The notes beneath the pieces are model-generated. The model searched no databases. It was not told where the DNA came from and saw only the letters and a program-made list of their open reading frames with translations. Positions 38,777 to 46,786 of a stretch of DNA of 64,000 bases are shown one piece after another. The translations under genes and the position numbers were made by a program. The stretch covers positions 467,686 to 531,685 of the forward strand of contig NZ_BNBM01000003.1 in assembly GCF_014655715.1 (NCBI RefSeq), read 5' to 3'. The DNA is from Streptomyces lanatus. GTDB taxonomy: Bacteria > Actinomycetota > Actinomycetes > Streptomycetales > Streptomycetaceae. How positions within the stretch are numbered: position 1 is the stretch's first letter; the number at the start of each line of letters is the position of its first letter.

Positions 38777-38814
38777 CATACCTGACCTGACCGAGCCGGC
38801 CGAGAGGATACGAC

Positions 38815-39339
38815 GTGCAAGCAGAGGTGTCAGCGGGCCTGATTGGCCTCGCGGGTGCCGTGATCGGTGCTGGTGGCGCCCTGTTGGGCGGATGGCTTCA
38901 GCAACGGCACCAGGCGCAGACCGCGAAGGCCGAACGCCGAGAGGAGCGCCGGTACACAGCGGCTCAGGGAGCATTGGATATGCTCATACGTTTCCGCCAC
39001 GCCACTGCAAGCCGCATCAATGACGAAGAGGGCGTGGACGCCTGGACCGAGGCGTTCGTCGAGTGGAGCGTGACCTTCGATGCTGCCCTCTACGTGGTGC
39101 CTGATGGCGATGAGATGCGCAAGCGGGTGTTCGGCATCATGGGCTTCGTCGGATACCACGACGAGCTAGGCCAGAACCACAGTGAGGCGTGCCTGTGGAT
39201 CGACGCCCTGTGCCGGGAGGCCATCGGGGTGCTCTCCGCGTTCCTGAGGGAGGAACCGCTCCCGGAACCCTCGCAGTTCTTCCTTGATCAACGGGAGATG
39301 GTGAGGGCTCACCATCGCTCCCTTCAAGCACCGTCATGA
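38815..39339 (+). CDS. Single-helix membrane protein, cargo at right end (2 of 2)
   Basis: A 174-residue protein starting MQAEVSAGLIGLAGAVIGAG then GALLGGWLQQRHQAQTAKAERREERRYTAAQGALDML, one membrane helix, and a helical soluble domain with WTEAFVEWSVTFDAALYVVP and YHDELGQNHSEACLWIDALC. It is related to the preceding gene in its N-terminal 50 residues. GTG 38815 follows GAGAGGA. Position between int and the attachment site is the classic slot for cargo or immunity genes. Confidence 0.7.
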   Translation: MQAEVSAGLIGLAGAVIGAGGALLGGWLQQRHQAQTAKAERREERRYTAAQGALDMLIRFRHATASRINDEEGVDAWTEAFVEWSVTFDAALYVVPDGDEMRKRVFGIMGFVGYHDELGQNHSEACLWIDALCREAIGVLSAFLREEPLPEPSQFFLDQREMVRAHHRSLQAPS

Positions 39340-39366
39340 CGCCCGTCATCTGTGTCGGAGGTGTGT

Positions 39367-39388
39367 CGCGTGTATCGCAGATGGTGCG
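39367..39388 (+). repeat. Possible integrase arm-type site, right
   Basis: CGCGTGTATCGCAGATGGTG and two more bases match 20985-21006 at 21 of 22 positions in the same orientation. Confidence 0.45.
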
Positions 39389-39408
39389 CAGGCGGTGAGA
39401 GACAACGA

Positions 39409-39447
39409 GAGAGAGCGGGAGTCAGTGAGACTGACTCCCGCTCTCTC
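39409..39447 (-). terminator. Hairpin beyond tRNA-Arg 3' end (right copy)
   Basis: Perfect 18-base arms (39409-39426 and 39430-39447) with loop GAG; core GCGGGAGTCAGT-GAG-ACTGACTCCCGC. It lies about 52 bases past the tRNA 3' end and is a near copy of 20784-20820. It is probably the tRNA terminator carried by the element. Confidence 0.7.
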
Positions 39448-39493
39448 AAGTCGGCATCCGCACAGGTCAGAGCTTGATTCTTGCTGTCTGACT

Positions 39494-39540
39494 GGCGAGT
39501 GCCCCCGGCAGGATTCGAACCTGCGCACACGGCTCCGGAG
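39494..39540. repeat. Right attachment-site repeat within tRNA-Arg
   Basis: A 47-base block identical to 20867-20913. Here it joins the complete tRNA 5' half, so the element restores the tRNA gene at this end. Confidence 0.92.
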
Positions 39541-39571
39541 GCCGTTGCTCTATCCCCTGAGCTACGGGGGC
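39500..39571 (-). tRNA. tRNA-Arg(CCG)
   Basis: A complete cloverleaf on the minus strand. The acceptor is GCCCCCG with CGGGGGC plus discriminator A; the D-arm is GCTC-AGGGGATA-GAGC; the anticodon stem is ACGGC/GCCGT with loop CTCCGGA, giving anticodon CCG; the T-arm is GCAGG-TTCGAAT-CCTGC. CCA is not encoded. Its 3' half is the crossover site of the AICE. Confidence 0.96.
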
Positions 39572-39745
39572 GTGTCGGGCGCCTTGCTCGGCGGCGACGG
39601 GTAGAACCCTACCAGCTTCCCCGGGGTGTTCATGAACGGTTTCCGGGGTGCCGGCACCGGGTGCGACCTGGGGTGGCTCGCTCGCAGAGGGGTGGAAGTG
39701 GGGAAAACCCGGACGCGGTGGCCGGTCCGGACCTACTCTCGAGTT

Positions 39746-40174
39746 GTGCCAGGCGCGTCCGGCCGGGTCCTTGTCGTGGACGACAACAAGGTCATCCGGC
39801 AGCTGATCAGGGTCAATCTCGAGCTTGAGGGGCTCGAGGTGGTGACCGCGGCCGATGGTGCCGAGTGTCTGGATGTCGTCCATCAGGTGCGGCCCGATGT
39901 GATCACGCTGGATGTGGTCATGCCGAGGCTGGACGGGCTGCGGACCGCCGCGCGGCTGCGTGCGGACCCGCGGACGCGTGATCTTCCGCTCGCCATCATC
40001 AGCGCCTGCACCCAGTACGAGGTCGACACCGGCCTCGACGTCGGTGTCGACGCCTTCCTCGCCAAGCCCTTCGAGCCCGCCGAACTCGTCAGCGTCGTAC
40101 GGCGGTTGATCGAGCGGGAGAGGGAGGGAGGCGTCCTGGGGGCCGGTGAGGCCGCCGGGAGGGCCGGGGGCTGA
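39746..40174 (+). CDS. Single-domain CheY-like response regulator
   Basis: A 142-residue receiver-only protein: RVLVVDDNKVIRQLIRVNLE (acidic DD), VITLDVVMPRLDGLRTAARL (phospho-acceptor D near residue 62), AIISACTQYEVDTGLDVGVD and AFLAKPFEPAELVSVVRRLI (conserved K). No output domain is present. GTG 39746 begins just before the receiver; the longer frame to 39626 is not family-like. It lies between tRNA-Arg and nrtL, its usual position in Streptomyces. The cognate kinase is not in the window. Confidence 0.85.
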   Translation: MPGASGRVLVVDDNKVIRQLIRVNLELEGLEVVTAADGAECLDVVHQVRPDVITLDVVMPRLDGLRTAARLRADPRTRDLPLAIISACTQYEVDTGLDVGVDAFLAKPFEPAELVSVVRRLIEREREGGVLGAGEAAGRAGG

Positions 40175-40267
40175 CGTCCGCCCAGGGCCATGGCTCCCCG
40201 TCCATATCCCGGGACCCGGCCCAAACCCATTCGCATACCCACCCCCTTCCTCCCATACGCTTGTCCC

Positions 40268-41305
40268 GTGACCCCCGTCGAGCTCTCCCGTACCGTGCTG
40301 TGCGCGGTGCGTCGTGCTGTCGACGAGGGGGAGCTGCGGGTCGCCGTGCCGGAGCGGGCTGTCGTGACCGTGCCGGGGCCCGGTGGCTGTGGTGACTACG
40401 CCACCAACATCGCCCTCCAGCTCGCCCGCCCCGCCGGACAGCCCCCGCGGCATGTCGCCGAGATTCTCCAGGCCCGCCTCCGCGGCAGCGACGGCGTCGC
40501 CGATGTCGTCATCACCGGGCCCGGCTTCCTCAACATCCGCCTCGGCGGCACCGCCCCCGTCGCCCTCGTCGAGGAGGTCCTGCGGCGCGGCCAGCGGTAT
40601 GGGTACGCACAAAGCCCGAACGCCGATCACCTCTCCCTGACCTGTCCGCGCGAAGTACGGGCCGTGGTCCTCACCGACGCCCTCGGCCGGATCCTGCGTT
40701 CACAGGGCACCGCCGTCCACACCCACTGCGAGGGCGAGATCCCCCCGGAGTGGGTCGACATCCTGGGCGTACAGCCCCCGGAGCGAGGGCAGCCCACCCC
40801 GCCCCACCACGCCGTGCGTCCGGTGCCCGCCCCCGCCGACCCCCTCCCCCTCGGCCGCGACGCCGCCCGCTGGGCCCTGCTCCACCCCGCCGGTCACGAC
40901 CGGCCCCGTATCGGCGACGAGCACCTCGTCCAGCGTGAGAGCAACCCTCTCTTCCGCGTCCGCTACGCCCACGCCCGCACCCGGGCGCTCAGCCGTAACG
41001 CCGCCGACCTGGGATTCGACGCCGAGCCCGGAGACGCCGTACGGCACCCCGCGGTCACCCGTGTCCTGGCCGACCACCCCCGCGTCCTCGCCCAAGCGGC
41101 AGCGCACCGCGCGCCCGATCGTCTCGCCCGGCACCTCGTCACCGTCGCCGATGCCGTCCTGCCCCTGCTGCCCGCCGTCCTTCCTCGCGGTGCGGAGAAA
41201 CCCTCGGCCGCCCACCGTGCCCGGCTCGCGCTCGCCGAAGCCGCCGGGACGGTGCTGGCCGGTGGCCTGTCCCTGCTCGGCATCGACGCACCCGATCACC
41301 TCTGA
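40268..41305 (+). CDS. nrtL: NrtL, ArgS-related anticodon-binding-domain protein
   Basis: A 345-residue protein resembling arginyl-tRNA synthetase without the catalytic Rossmann core. The N-terminal additional domain is seen (CGDYATNIALQLARPAGQPP then VADVVITGPGFLNIRL), followed by a Pro-rich linker. The C-terminal all-helical DALR anticodon-binding-like part is LFRVRYAHARTRALSRNAAD (the YAHAR feature) to the end. It lacks HIGH and KMSKS motifs, so it is not a synthetase. Actinobacterial genomes keep it just upstream of lysA. GTG 40268 fits; the longer frame has no homology. Role unknown. Confidence 0.85.
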   Translation: MTPVELSRTVLCAVRRAVDEGELRVAVPERAVVTVPGPGGCGDYATNIALQLARPAGQPPRHVAEILQARLRGSDGVADVVITGPGFLNIRLGGTAPVALVEEVLRRGQRYGYAQSPNADHLSLTCPREVRAVVLTDALGRILRSQGTAVHTHCEGEIPPEWVDILGVQPPERGQPTPPHHAVRPVPAPADPLPLGRDAARWALLHPAGHDRPRIGDEHLVQRESNPLFRVRYAHARTRALSRNAADLGFDAEPGDAVRHPAVTRVLADHPRVLAQAAAHRAPDRLARHLVTVADAVLPLLPAVLPRGAEKPSAAHRARLALAEAAGTVLAGGLSLLGIDAPDHL

Positions 41306-41315
41306 GAGAGCCGAA

Positions 41316-42707
41316 ATGAGCCGTTCCGCACACCCCGCCGGGCCCCGTCACGCCGACGTCCTTCCCGAGGGCCACTACTCCGCCCCGCCCGCCGACCTCA
41401 ACACCCTCGACGCGAAGGTGTGGTCCGAGACGGTCAGCCGTGATGCTGACGGTGTGGTCACCGCCGGGGGCCTCGATGTGAAGACGCTCGCCGAGCGGCA
41501 CGGCACCCCCGCCTACATCCTCGACGAGGCCGACTTCCGCGCCCGGGCGCGCAGCTGGCGCGGTGCCTTCGGCTCCGACGCCGATGTCTTCTACGCCGGC
41601 AAGGCATTCCTCTCGCGGGCCATCGTGCGCTGGTTGCACGAGGAGGGGCTGAATCTGGATGTGTGCTCCGGGGGTGAGCTCGCCACCGCGATCTCCGCCG
41701 GGATGCCCGCCGACCGCATCGCCTTCCACGGCAACAACAAGTCGACGGAGGAGATCCGCAGGGCTGTCGAGGCCGGCGTCGGGCGTATCGTCCTCGACTC
41801 CTTCCAGGAGATCGTGCGGGTCGCGCACATCGCCCAGGAACTCGGCACTCGGCAGCGCGTCCAGATCCGTATCACCGTGGGCGTGGAAGCTCATACGCAT
41901 GAGTTCATCGCCACCGCCCACGAGGATCAGAAGTTCGGGATTCCGCTTGCCGGTGGGCAGGCCGCCGAGGCCGTGCGGAGGGCGCTGCGGCTCGACGGGC
42001 TTGAGGTCATCGGGATCCACTCCCACATCGGGTCGCAGATCTTCGACATGTCCGGCTTCGAGGTCGCCGCGCATCGGGTCGTCGGGCTGCTGAAGGACAT
42101 CCGTGACGAGCACGGGGTCGAGCTCCCCGAGATCGATCTGGGGGGTGGCCTCGGTATCGCTTACACCAGCGACGACGATCCCCGTGAGCCGCACGAGATC
42201 GCCAAGGCGCTCACCGAGATCGTCACCCGGGAGTGTGAGGCCGCCAAGCTGCGGACGCCTCGTATCTCCGTCGAGCCGGGGCGGGCCATCGTCGGGCCCA
42301 CCGCCTTCACGCTCTACGAGGTCGGCACCATCAAGCCGCTCGATAACCTCCGCACCTATGTCTCCGTCGACGGCGGCATGTCGGACAACATCCGTACCGC
42401 GCTGTACGACGCCGAGTACAGCGTCGCCCTGGTGTCCCGGACCAGCGATGCCGCGCCCATGCTCGCGCGCGTCGTCGGCAAGCACTGCGAGAGCGGGGAC
42501 ATCGTCGTCAAGGACGCGTTCCTGCCGGCCGACCTGGCACCCGGTGACCTCATCGCCGTACCGGCCACCGGTGCCTACTGCCGGTCCATGGCCAGCAACT
42601 ACAACCACGTGCTGCGGCCGCCCGTCGTCGCCGTGCACGACGGTGAGTCCCGGGTGATCGTCCGGCGGGAGACCGAAGAGGATCTGCTTCGGCTCGACGT
42701 CGGGTAA
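41316..42707 (+). CDS. lysA: Diaminopimelate decarboxylase
   Basis: A 463-residue PLP enzyme converting meso-diaminopimelate to lysine, the last step of lysine synthesis. Visible are VFYAGKAFLSRAIVRWL (PLP lysine, near residue 92), LDVCSGGELATAISAG, IGIHSHIGSQIFDMSGF, EIDLGGGLGIAYT (phosphate loop), SVEPGRAIVGPTAF, and the catalytic-dimer segment CESGDIVVKD (near 390). ATG 41316 is 10 bases after the nrtL stop, so the two are probably cotranscribed. Length is normal for actinobacteria. Confidence 0.97.
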   Translation: MSRSAHPAGPRHADVLPEGHYSAPPADLNTLDAKVWSETVSRDADGVVTAGGLDVKTLAERHGTPAYILDEADFRARARSWRGAFGSDADVFYAGKAFLSRAIVRWLHEEGLNLDVCSGGELATAISAGMPADRIAFHGNNKSTEEIRRAVEAGVGRIVLDSFQEIVRVAHIAQELGTRQRVQIRITVGVEAHTHEFIATAHEDQKFGIPLAGGQAAEAVRRALRLDGLEVIGIHSHIGSQIFDMSGFEVAAHRVVGLLKDIRDEHGVELPEIDLGGGLGIAYTSDDDPREPHEIAKALTEIVTRECEAAKLRTPRISVEPGRAIVGPTAFTLYEVGTIKPLDNLRTYVSVDGGMSDNIRTALYDAEYSVALVSRTSDAAPMLARVVGKHCESGDIVVKDAFLPADLAPGDLIAVPATGAYCRSMASNYNHVLRPPVVAVHDGESRVIVRRETEEDLLRLDVG

Positions 42708-42854
42708 CCCCAGCAGACCCCGGGGTGGAAGATCTCCTGTCTGCCACCCCGGTACAAATGAAATAGGTGTCTCACGATCCGGACCAGGGGCAGAAAGTCC
42801 CGTCCGGTGAGTGAGACTGGTGCAACCGTAGACGGTATGAGGAAACGAGGTCGG

Positions 42855-44147
42855 ATGATGCGTACGCGTCCGCTGAAGGTGGCGCTGCTGGGCTGTGGGG
42901 TTGTCGGCTCAGAGGTGGCGCGCATCATGACGACGCACGCCGACGACCTCGCCGCCCGGATCGGCGCCCCCGTCGAGCTCGCGGGTGTGGCCGTACGGCG
43001 GCCCTCCAAGGTCCGTGAGGGCATCGACCCCGCGCTCATCACCACCGACGCGACCGCCCTCGTCAAACGCGGCGACATTGATGTCGTGGTCGAGGTCATC
43101 GGCGGCATCGAGCCCGCCCGCGGCCTCATCACCACCGCCTTCGAGCACGGCGCCTCCGTCGTCTCCGCCAACAAGGCGCTCCTCGCCCAGGACGGCGCCG
43201 CGCTCCACGCCGCGGCCGAGGCGAACGACAAGGACCTCTACTACGAGGCCGCCGTCGCCGGTGCCATCCCGCTGATCCGGCCGCTGCGCGAGTCCCTCGC
43301 CGGCGACAAGGTCAACCGGGTGCTCGGCATCGTCAATGGGACCACCAACTTCATCCTCGACAAGATGGACTCGACCGGCGCCGGCTACCAGGAGGCCCTC
43401 GACGAGGCCACCGCCCTCGGGTACGCCGAAGCCGACCCCACCGCCGATGTCGAAGGCTTCGACGCCGCCGCCAAGGCCGCCATCCTCGCCGGTATCGCCT
43501 TCCACACGCGCGTGCGTCTCGACGACGTCTACCGCGAGGGCATGACCGAGGTGACCGCGGCCGACTTCGCTTCCGCGAAGGAGATGGGCTGCACCATCAA
43601 ACTGCTCGCCATCTGCGAGCGGGCCGAGGACGGCCAGTCGGTCACCGCGCGGGTGCATCCCGCCATGATTCCGCTGACCCACCCGCTCGCCTCCGTGCGC
43701 GGCGCCTACAACGCCGTCTTCGTGGAGTCGGACGCCTCCGGGCAGCTCATGTTCTACGGCCCCGGCGCGGGCGGTGCCCCGACCGCCTCGGCCGTGCTCG
43801 GCGACCTCGTCGCCGTCTGCCGCAACCGGCTCAGCGGGGCAACGGGGCCCGGCGAGTCGGCGTATGCCGCCCTGCCCGTCTCGCCGATGGGTGACGTCGT
43901 CACGCGCTATCACATCAGCCTCGACGTGGCGGACAAACCGGGTGTTCTCGCCCAGGTGGCGACCGTGTTCGCGGAGCACGGTGTGTCCATCGATACGGTT
44001 CGCCAGCAGGGCAAGGACGGCGAGGCCTCCCTCGTCGTCGTCACCCACCGTGCGTCGGACGCGGCCCTCGTCGGGACCGTCGAGGCGCTGCGCAAGCTCG
44101 ACACCGTGCGGGGTGTCGCCAGCATCATGCGGGTTGAAGGAGAGTAA
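42855..44147 (+). CDS. hom: Homoserine dehydrogenase
   Basis: A 430-residue homoserine dehydrogenase with a C-terminal ACT domain. It reduces aspartate semialdehyde to homoserine for threonine and methionine synthesis. Seen are the NAD(P) motif LKVALLGCGVVGSEVARI, VVEVIGGIEPARGLI, SVVSANKALLAQ, YYEAAVAGAIPLIRPLRESL, NGTTNFILDKM and EADPTADVEGFDAAAK. The ACT domain is HISLDVADKPGVLAQVATVF, which gives threonine feedback control (family knowledge). ATG 42855 or 42858 is preferred, since GAGG lies 4-7 bases upstream; GTG 42807 lacks a clear site. Confidence 0.95.
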   Translation: MMRTRPLKVALLGCGVVGSEVARIMTTHADDLAARIGAPVELAGVAVRRPSKVREGIDPALITTDATALVKRGDIDVVVEVIGGIEPARGLITTAFEHGASVVSANKALLAQDGAALHAAAEANDKDLYYEAAVAGAIPLIRPLRESLAGDKVNRVLGIVNGTTNFILDKMDSTGAGYQEALDEATALGYAEADPTADVEGFDAAAKAAILAGIAFHTRVRLDDVYREGMTEVTAADFASAKEMGCTIKLLAICERAEDGQSVTARVHPAMIPLTHPLASVRGAYNAVFVESDASGQLMFYGPGAGGAPTASAVLGDLVAVCRNRLSGATGPGESAYAALPVSPMGDVVTRYHISLDVADKPGVLAQVATVFAEHGVSIDTVRQQGKDGEASLVVVTHRASDAALVGTVEALRKLDTVRGVASIMRVEGE

Positions 44148-44153
44148 CCAGCA

Positions 44154-45212
44154 ATGACCCACCAGTGGCGCGGAATCATCGAGGAGTACCGGGACCGGCT
44201 GCCCGTCTCCGACACCACGCCGGTCGTGACGCTCCGCGAGGGCGGCACGCCCCTCGTGCCCGCGCAGGTGCTCTCCGAGCGCACGGGCTGCGAGGTCCAC
44301 CTCAAGGTGGAGGGTGCGAACCCGACCGGGTCCTTCAAGGACCGCGGTATGACCATGGCCATCAGCAAGGCCAAGGAGGAGGGGGCGAAGGCTGTTATCT
44401 GCGCCTCCACGGGCAACACCTCCGCCTCTGCCGCCGCCTATGGCGTGCGCGCGGGCATGGTTTCGGCCGTTCTCGTCCCGCAGGGCAAGATCGCCCTCGG
44501 CAAGATGGGCCAGGCCCTCGTGCACGGCGCGAAGATCCTCCAGGTCGACGGCAACTTCGACGACTGCCTCACGCTCGCCCGCGACCTCAGCGACAACTAC
44601 CCTGTGGCGCTGGTCAATTCGGTCAACCCGGTGCGTATCGAGGGGCAGAAGACGGCCGCCTTCGAGATCGTGGACATGCTCGGCGACGCCCCCGACATCC
44701 ACGTCCTTCCGGTGGGCAACGCGGGCAACATCACCGCGTACTGGAAGGGGTACAAGGAGTACGCCGCCGACGGTGTCTCGACGCGGACCCCGCGCATGTG
44801 GGGCTTCCAGGCCTCCGGCTCCGCGCCCATCGTGCGCGGCGAGATCGTCAAGGACCCCTCGACCATCGCCACCGCCATCCGCATCGGCAACCCGGCGTCC
44901 TGGCAGTACGCGCTCGCCGCGCGCGACGAGTCGGGCGGGTTCATCGACGAGGTGACGGACCGTGAAATCCTGCGCGCCTACCGGCTGTTGGCCGCGCAGG
45001 AGGGTGTCTTCGTGGAGCCCGCGTCCGCCGCGTCGGTCGCCGGTCTGCTGAAGGCCGCCGAGCAGGGCAAGGTCGACCCGGGGCAGCGCATCGTGTGCAC
45101 CGTCACCGGCAATGGCCTCAAGGACCCGGACTGGGCCGTCGCCGGCGCCCCGCAGCCGGTCACCGTGCCGGTGGACGCGGCGACCGCCGCCGAGCGCCTC
45201 GGACTGGCCTGA
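44154..45212 (+). CDS. thrC: Threonine synthase
   Basis: A 352-residue PLP enzyme making threonine from O-phosphohomoserine. Family motifs are [20 protein letters not shown] (PLP lysine near residue 62), [59 protein letters not shown] and [16 protein letters not shown] 44154 lies 6 bases after the hom stop, with AGGAGAG upstream, so the pair is an operon. Full length, no oddities. Confidence 0.97.
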   Translation: MTHQWRGIIEEYRDRLPVSDTTPVVTLREGGTPLVPAQVLSERTGCEVHLKVEGANPTGSFKDRGMTMAISKAKEEGAKAVICASTGNTSASAAAYGVRAGMVSAVLVPQGKIALGKMGQALVHGAKILQVDGNFDDCLTLARDLSDNYPVALVNSVNPVRIEGQKTAAFEIVDMLGDAPDIHVLPVGNAGNITAYWKGYKEYAADGVSTRTPRMWGFQASGSAPIVRGEIVKDPSTIATAIRIGNPASWQYALAARDESGGFIDEVTDREILRAYRLLAAQEGVFVEPASAASVAGLLKAAEQGKVDPGQRIVCTVTGNGLKDPDWAVAGAPQPVTVPVDAATAAERLGLA

Positions 45213-45460
45213 CGACCGCTTGACCCCGGGAAATCCCTGGACGGGGTGCACAGAGGGCATACGACACGCATCGTGCGCCTCCTGTGCGCCCTATGTCGCC
45301 ACAGAACCTACCTTCGATAGGCTGTAGGTAACCCGCCCGCCGCATATGCCTCCGCATGGGGTGCGGTGCCGCGCCGTCTCCACAGGAAGCGGCCCCAGAG
45401 GTTCTCGTACGTCATCGAATGTCTTCGACAATCACGCAGCTCAAGGAGAGTCATCGAGCG

Positions 45461-46378
45461 ATGGCCGGTCCAGCGTTCCGCGCCGCCGCCGTGAGGGTGC
45501 GCGTCCCCGCCACCAGCGCCAACCTCGGCCCGGGCTTCGACGCCCTCGGCCTGTCGCTGGGGCTCTATGACGACGTCGTCGTCCGAGTGGCCGACTCCGG
45601 GCTGCACATCGACATCGCGGGCGAGGGCAGCGAGACGCTGCCGCGTGACGAGAACCACCTTCTCGTACGCTCCCTGCGCACCGCCTTCGATCTGCTCGGC
45701 GGGCAGCCGCGCGGCCTGGAGATCGTCTGCGCCAACCGCATCCCGCACGGCCGCGGTCTCGGCTCCTCCTCCGCCGCCATCTGCGCCGGCATCGTCGCCG
45801 CGCGCGCCGTGACCATAGGCGGCGAGGCCAAGCTCGACGACACCGCGCTGCTCGAACTCGCCACCGAGATCGAGGGCCACCCCGACAACGTCGCGGCCTG
45901 TCTGCTCGGCGGGTTCACCCTGTCCTGGATGGAGGCCGGCGCCGCCCGGGCCATCAGGATGGAGCCTGCCGATTCCATCGTTCCGGTGGTTTTCGTACCG
46001 GGTAAGCCGGTGCTGACGGAGACCGCGCGCGGCCTGCTCCCGCGCACCGTCCCGCATGTCGACGCCGCCACCAACGCGGGCCGCGCCGCCCTGCTCGTGG
46101 AAGCCCTGACCAGGCGCCCCGAGCTGCTGCTGCCCGCCACCGAGGACCGTCTCCACCAGGAGTACCGCGCACCCGCCATGCCGGAGAGCGCCGCACTGGT
46201 CGAGCGGCTGCGGGCCGACGGAGTACCGGCGGTCATCTCGGGCGCGGGACCCACAGTGCTGGCACTGGCCGATGAGGACAGCGCCGACAAGGTCGCCCAT
46301 CTGGCAGGCGAGGGGTGGGCCGCGAACCGGCTCGACCTCGACGCCCAGGGAGCGAGCGTGCTGCCGCTTGCGCCCTGA
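45461..46378 (+). CDS. thrB: Homoserine kinase
   Basis: A 305-residue GHMP kinase phosphorylating homoserine. Motifs are VRVPATSANLGPGFDALGLS (motif 1), RIPHGRGLGSSSAAICAGIV (ATP-binding motif 2, near residue 93) and PAVISGAGPTVLALAD (motif 3). ATG 45461 is chosen for its AAGGAGAG about 12 bases upstream and family fit; ATG 45419 further upstream is possible. It follows thrC with a 248-base gap, so it may have its own promoter. Confidence 0.95.
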   Translation: MAGPAFRAAAVRVRVPATSANLGPGFDALGLSLGLYDDVVVRVADSGLHIDIAGEGSETLPRDENHLLVRSLRTAFDLLGGQPRGLEIVCANRIPHGRGLGSSSAAICAGIVAARAVTIGGEAKLDDTALLELATEIEGHPDNVAACLLGGFTLSWMEAGAARAIRMEPADSIVPVVFVPGKPVLTETARGLLPRTVPHVDAATNAGRAALLVEALTRRPELLLPATEDRLHQEYRAPAMPESAALVERLRADGVPAVISGAGPTVLALADEDSADKVAHLAGEGWAANRLDLDAQGASVLPLAP

Positions 46379-46786
46379 CACACGGTTGCCGGATTTCGAG
46401 AGGGGGAATGTTTGTTGGATCCGGTAGTGTTAACCTCAAGTCTGCACCCGACCCCACCATGGCGAGGTGCTTGTTGTCCCCGTCCGGGACAGACATTCTT
46501 CCGGGAGCCTCCCAAGCCGCACTGTGTTCCGTACGACGTACGCGGGCAGTACGTCGTACACGAGCACTGAGCGACTCGCCGGGCACGCTCCGGAACCGGC
46601 GCGACCGAGCCGCGTGACACAGACACTCAGTGCCACGGCTCTGGGAACCGCCATCACCAGAAATTTCCTCCGCCGCTTTGGCGGACCACCGCCCCGGCAC
46701 GGTCCACACACCAAGGACCTAAGCCGGACAGCACAACCGGTCGCCGAGCCAGACAGGCCGACGTCCGCTCCAGGGAAGGACCCTTC
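46379..46786 (+). promoter_or_regulatory. 408-base leader region of rho with long inverted repeat
   Basis: Non-coding region between thrB and rho. It holds an 11-base perfect inverted repeat GTACGACGTAC (46531-46541) and GTACGTCGTAC (46549-46559) with a 7-base spacer, but no U-tract. rho genes are often autoregulated through long leaders (established in E. coli), so this may be the control region. I see no convincing gene in it. Confidence 0.5.

Larger units (their letters stand above)
20867..39540 (+). mobile_element. Actinomycete integrative conjugative element (AICE) in tRNA-Arg(CCG)
   Basis: An element of about 18.6 kb bounded by 47-base direct repeats, with the complete tRNA kept at the right end. 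It has the full AICE set: tyrosine integrase and small excisionase at the right, prim-pol plus AAA ATPase replication genes, an FtsK-like TraB translocase for double-stranded DNA transfer, several small membrane (spread-type) proteins, a GntR regulator and an NsdA-like regulator. It lacks relaxase and type IV secretion genes, as expected for AICEs that transfer duplex DNA. The core genes are intact, so it may still excise and transfer (inference). Confidence 0.93.
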
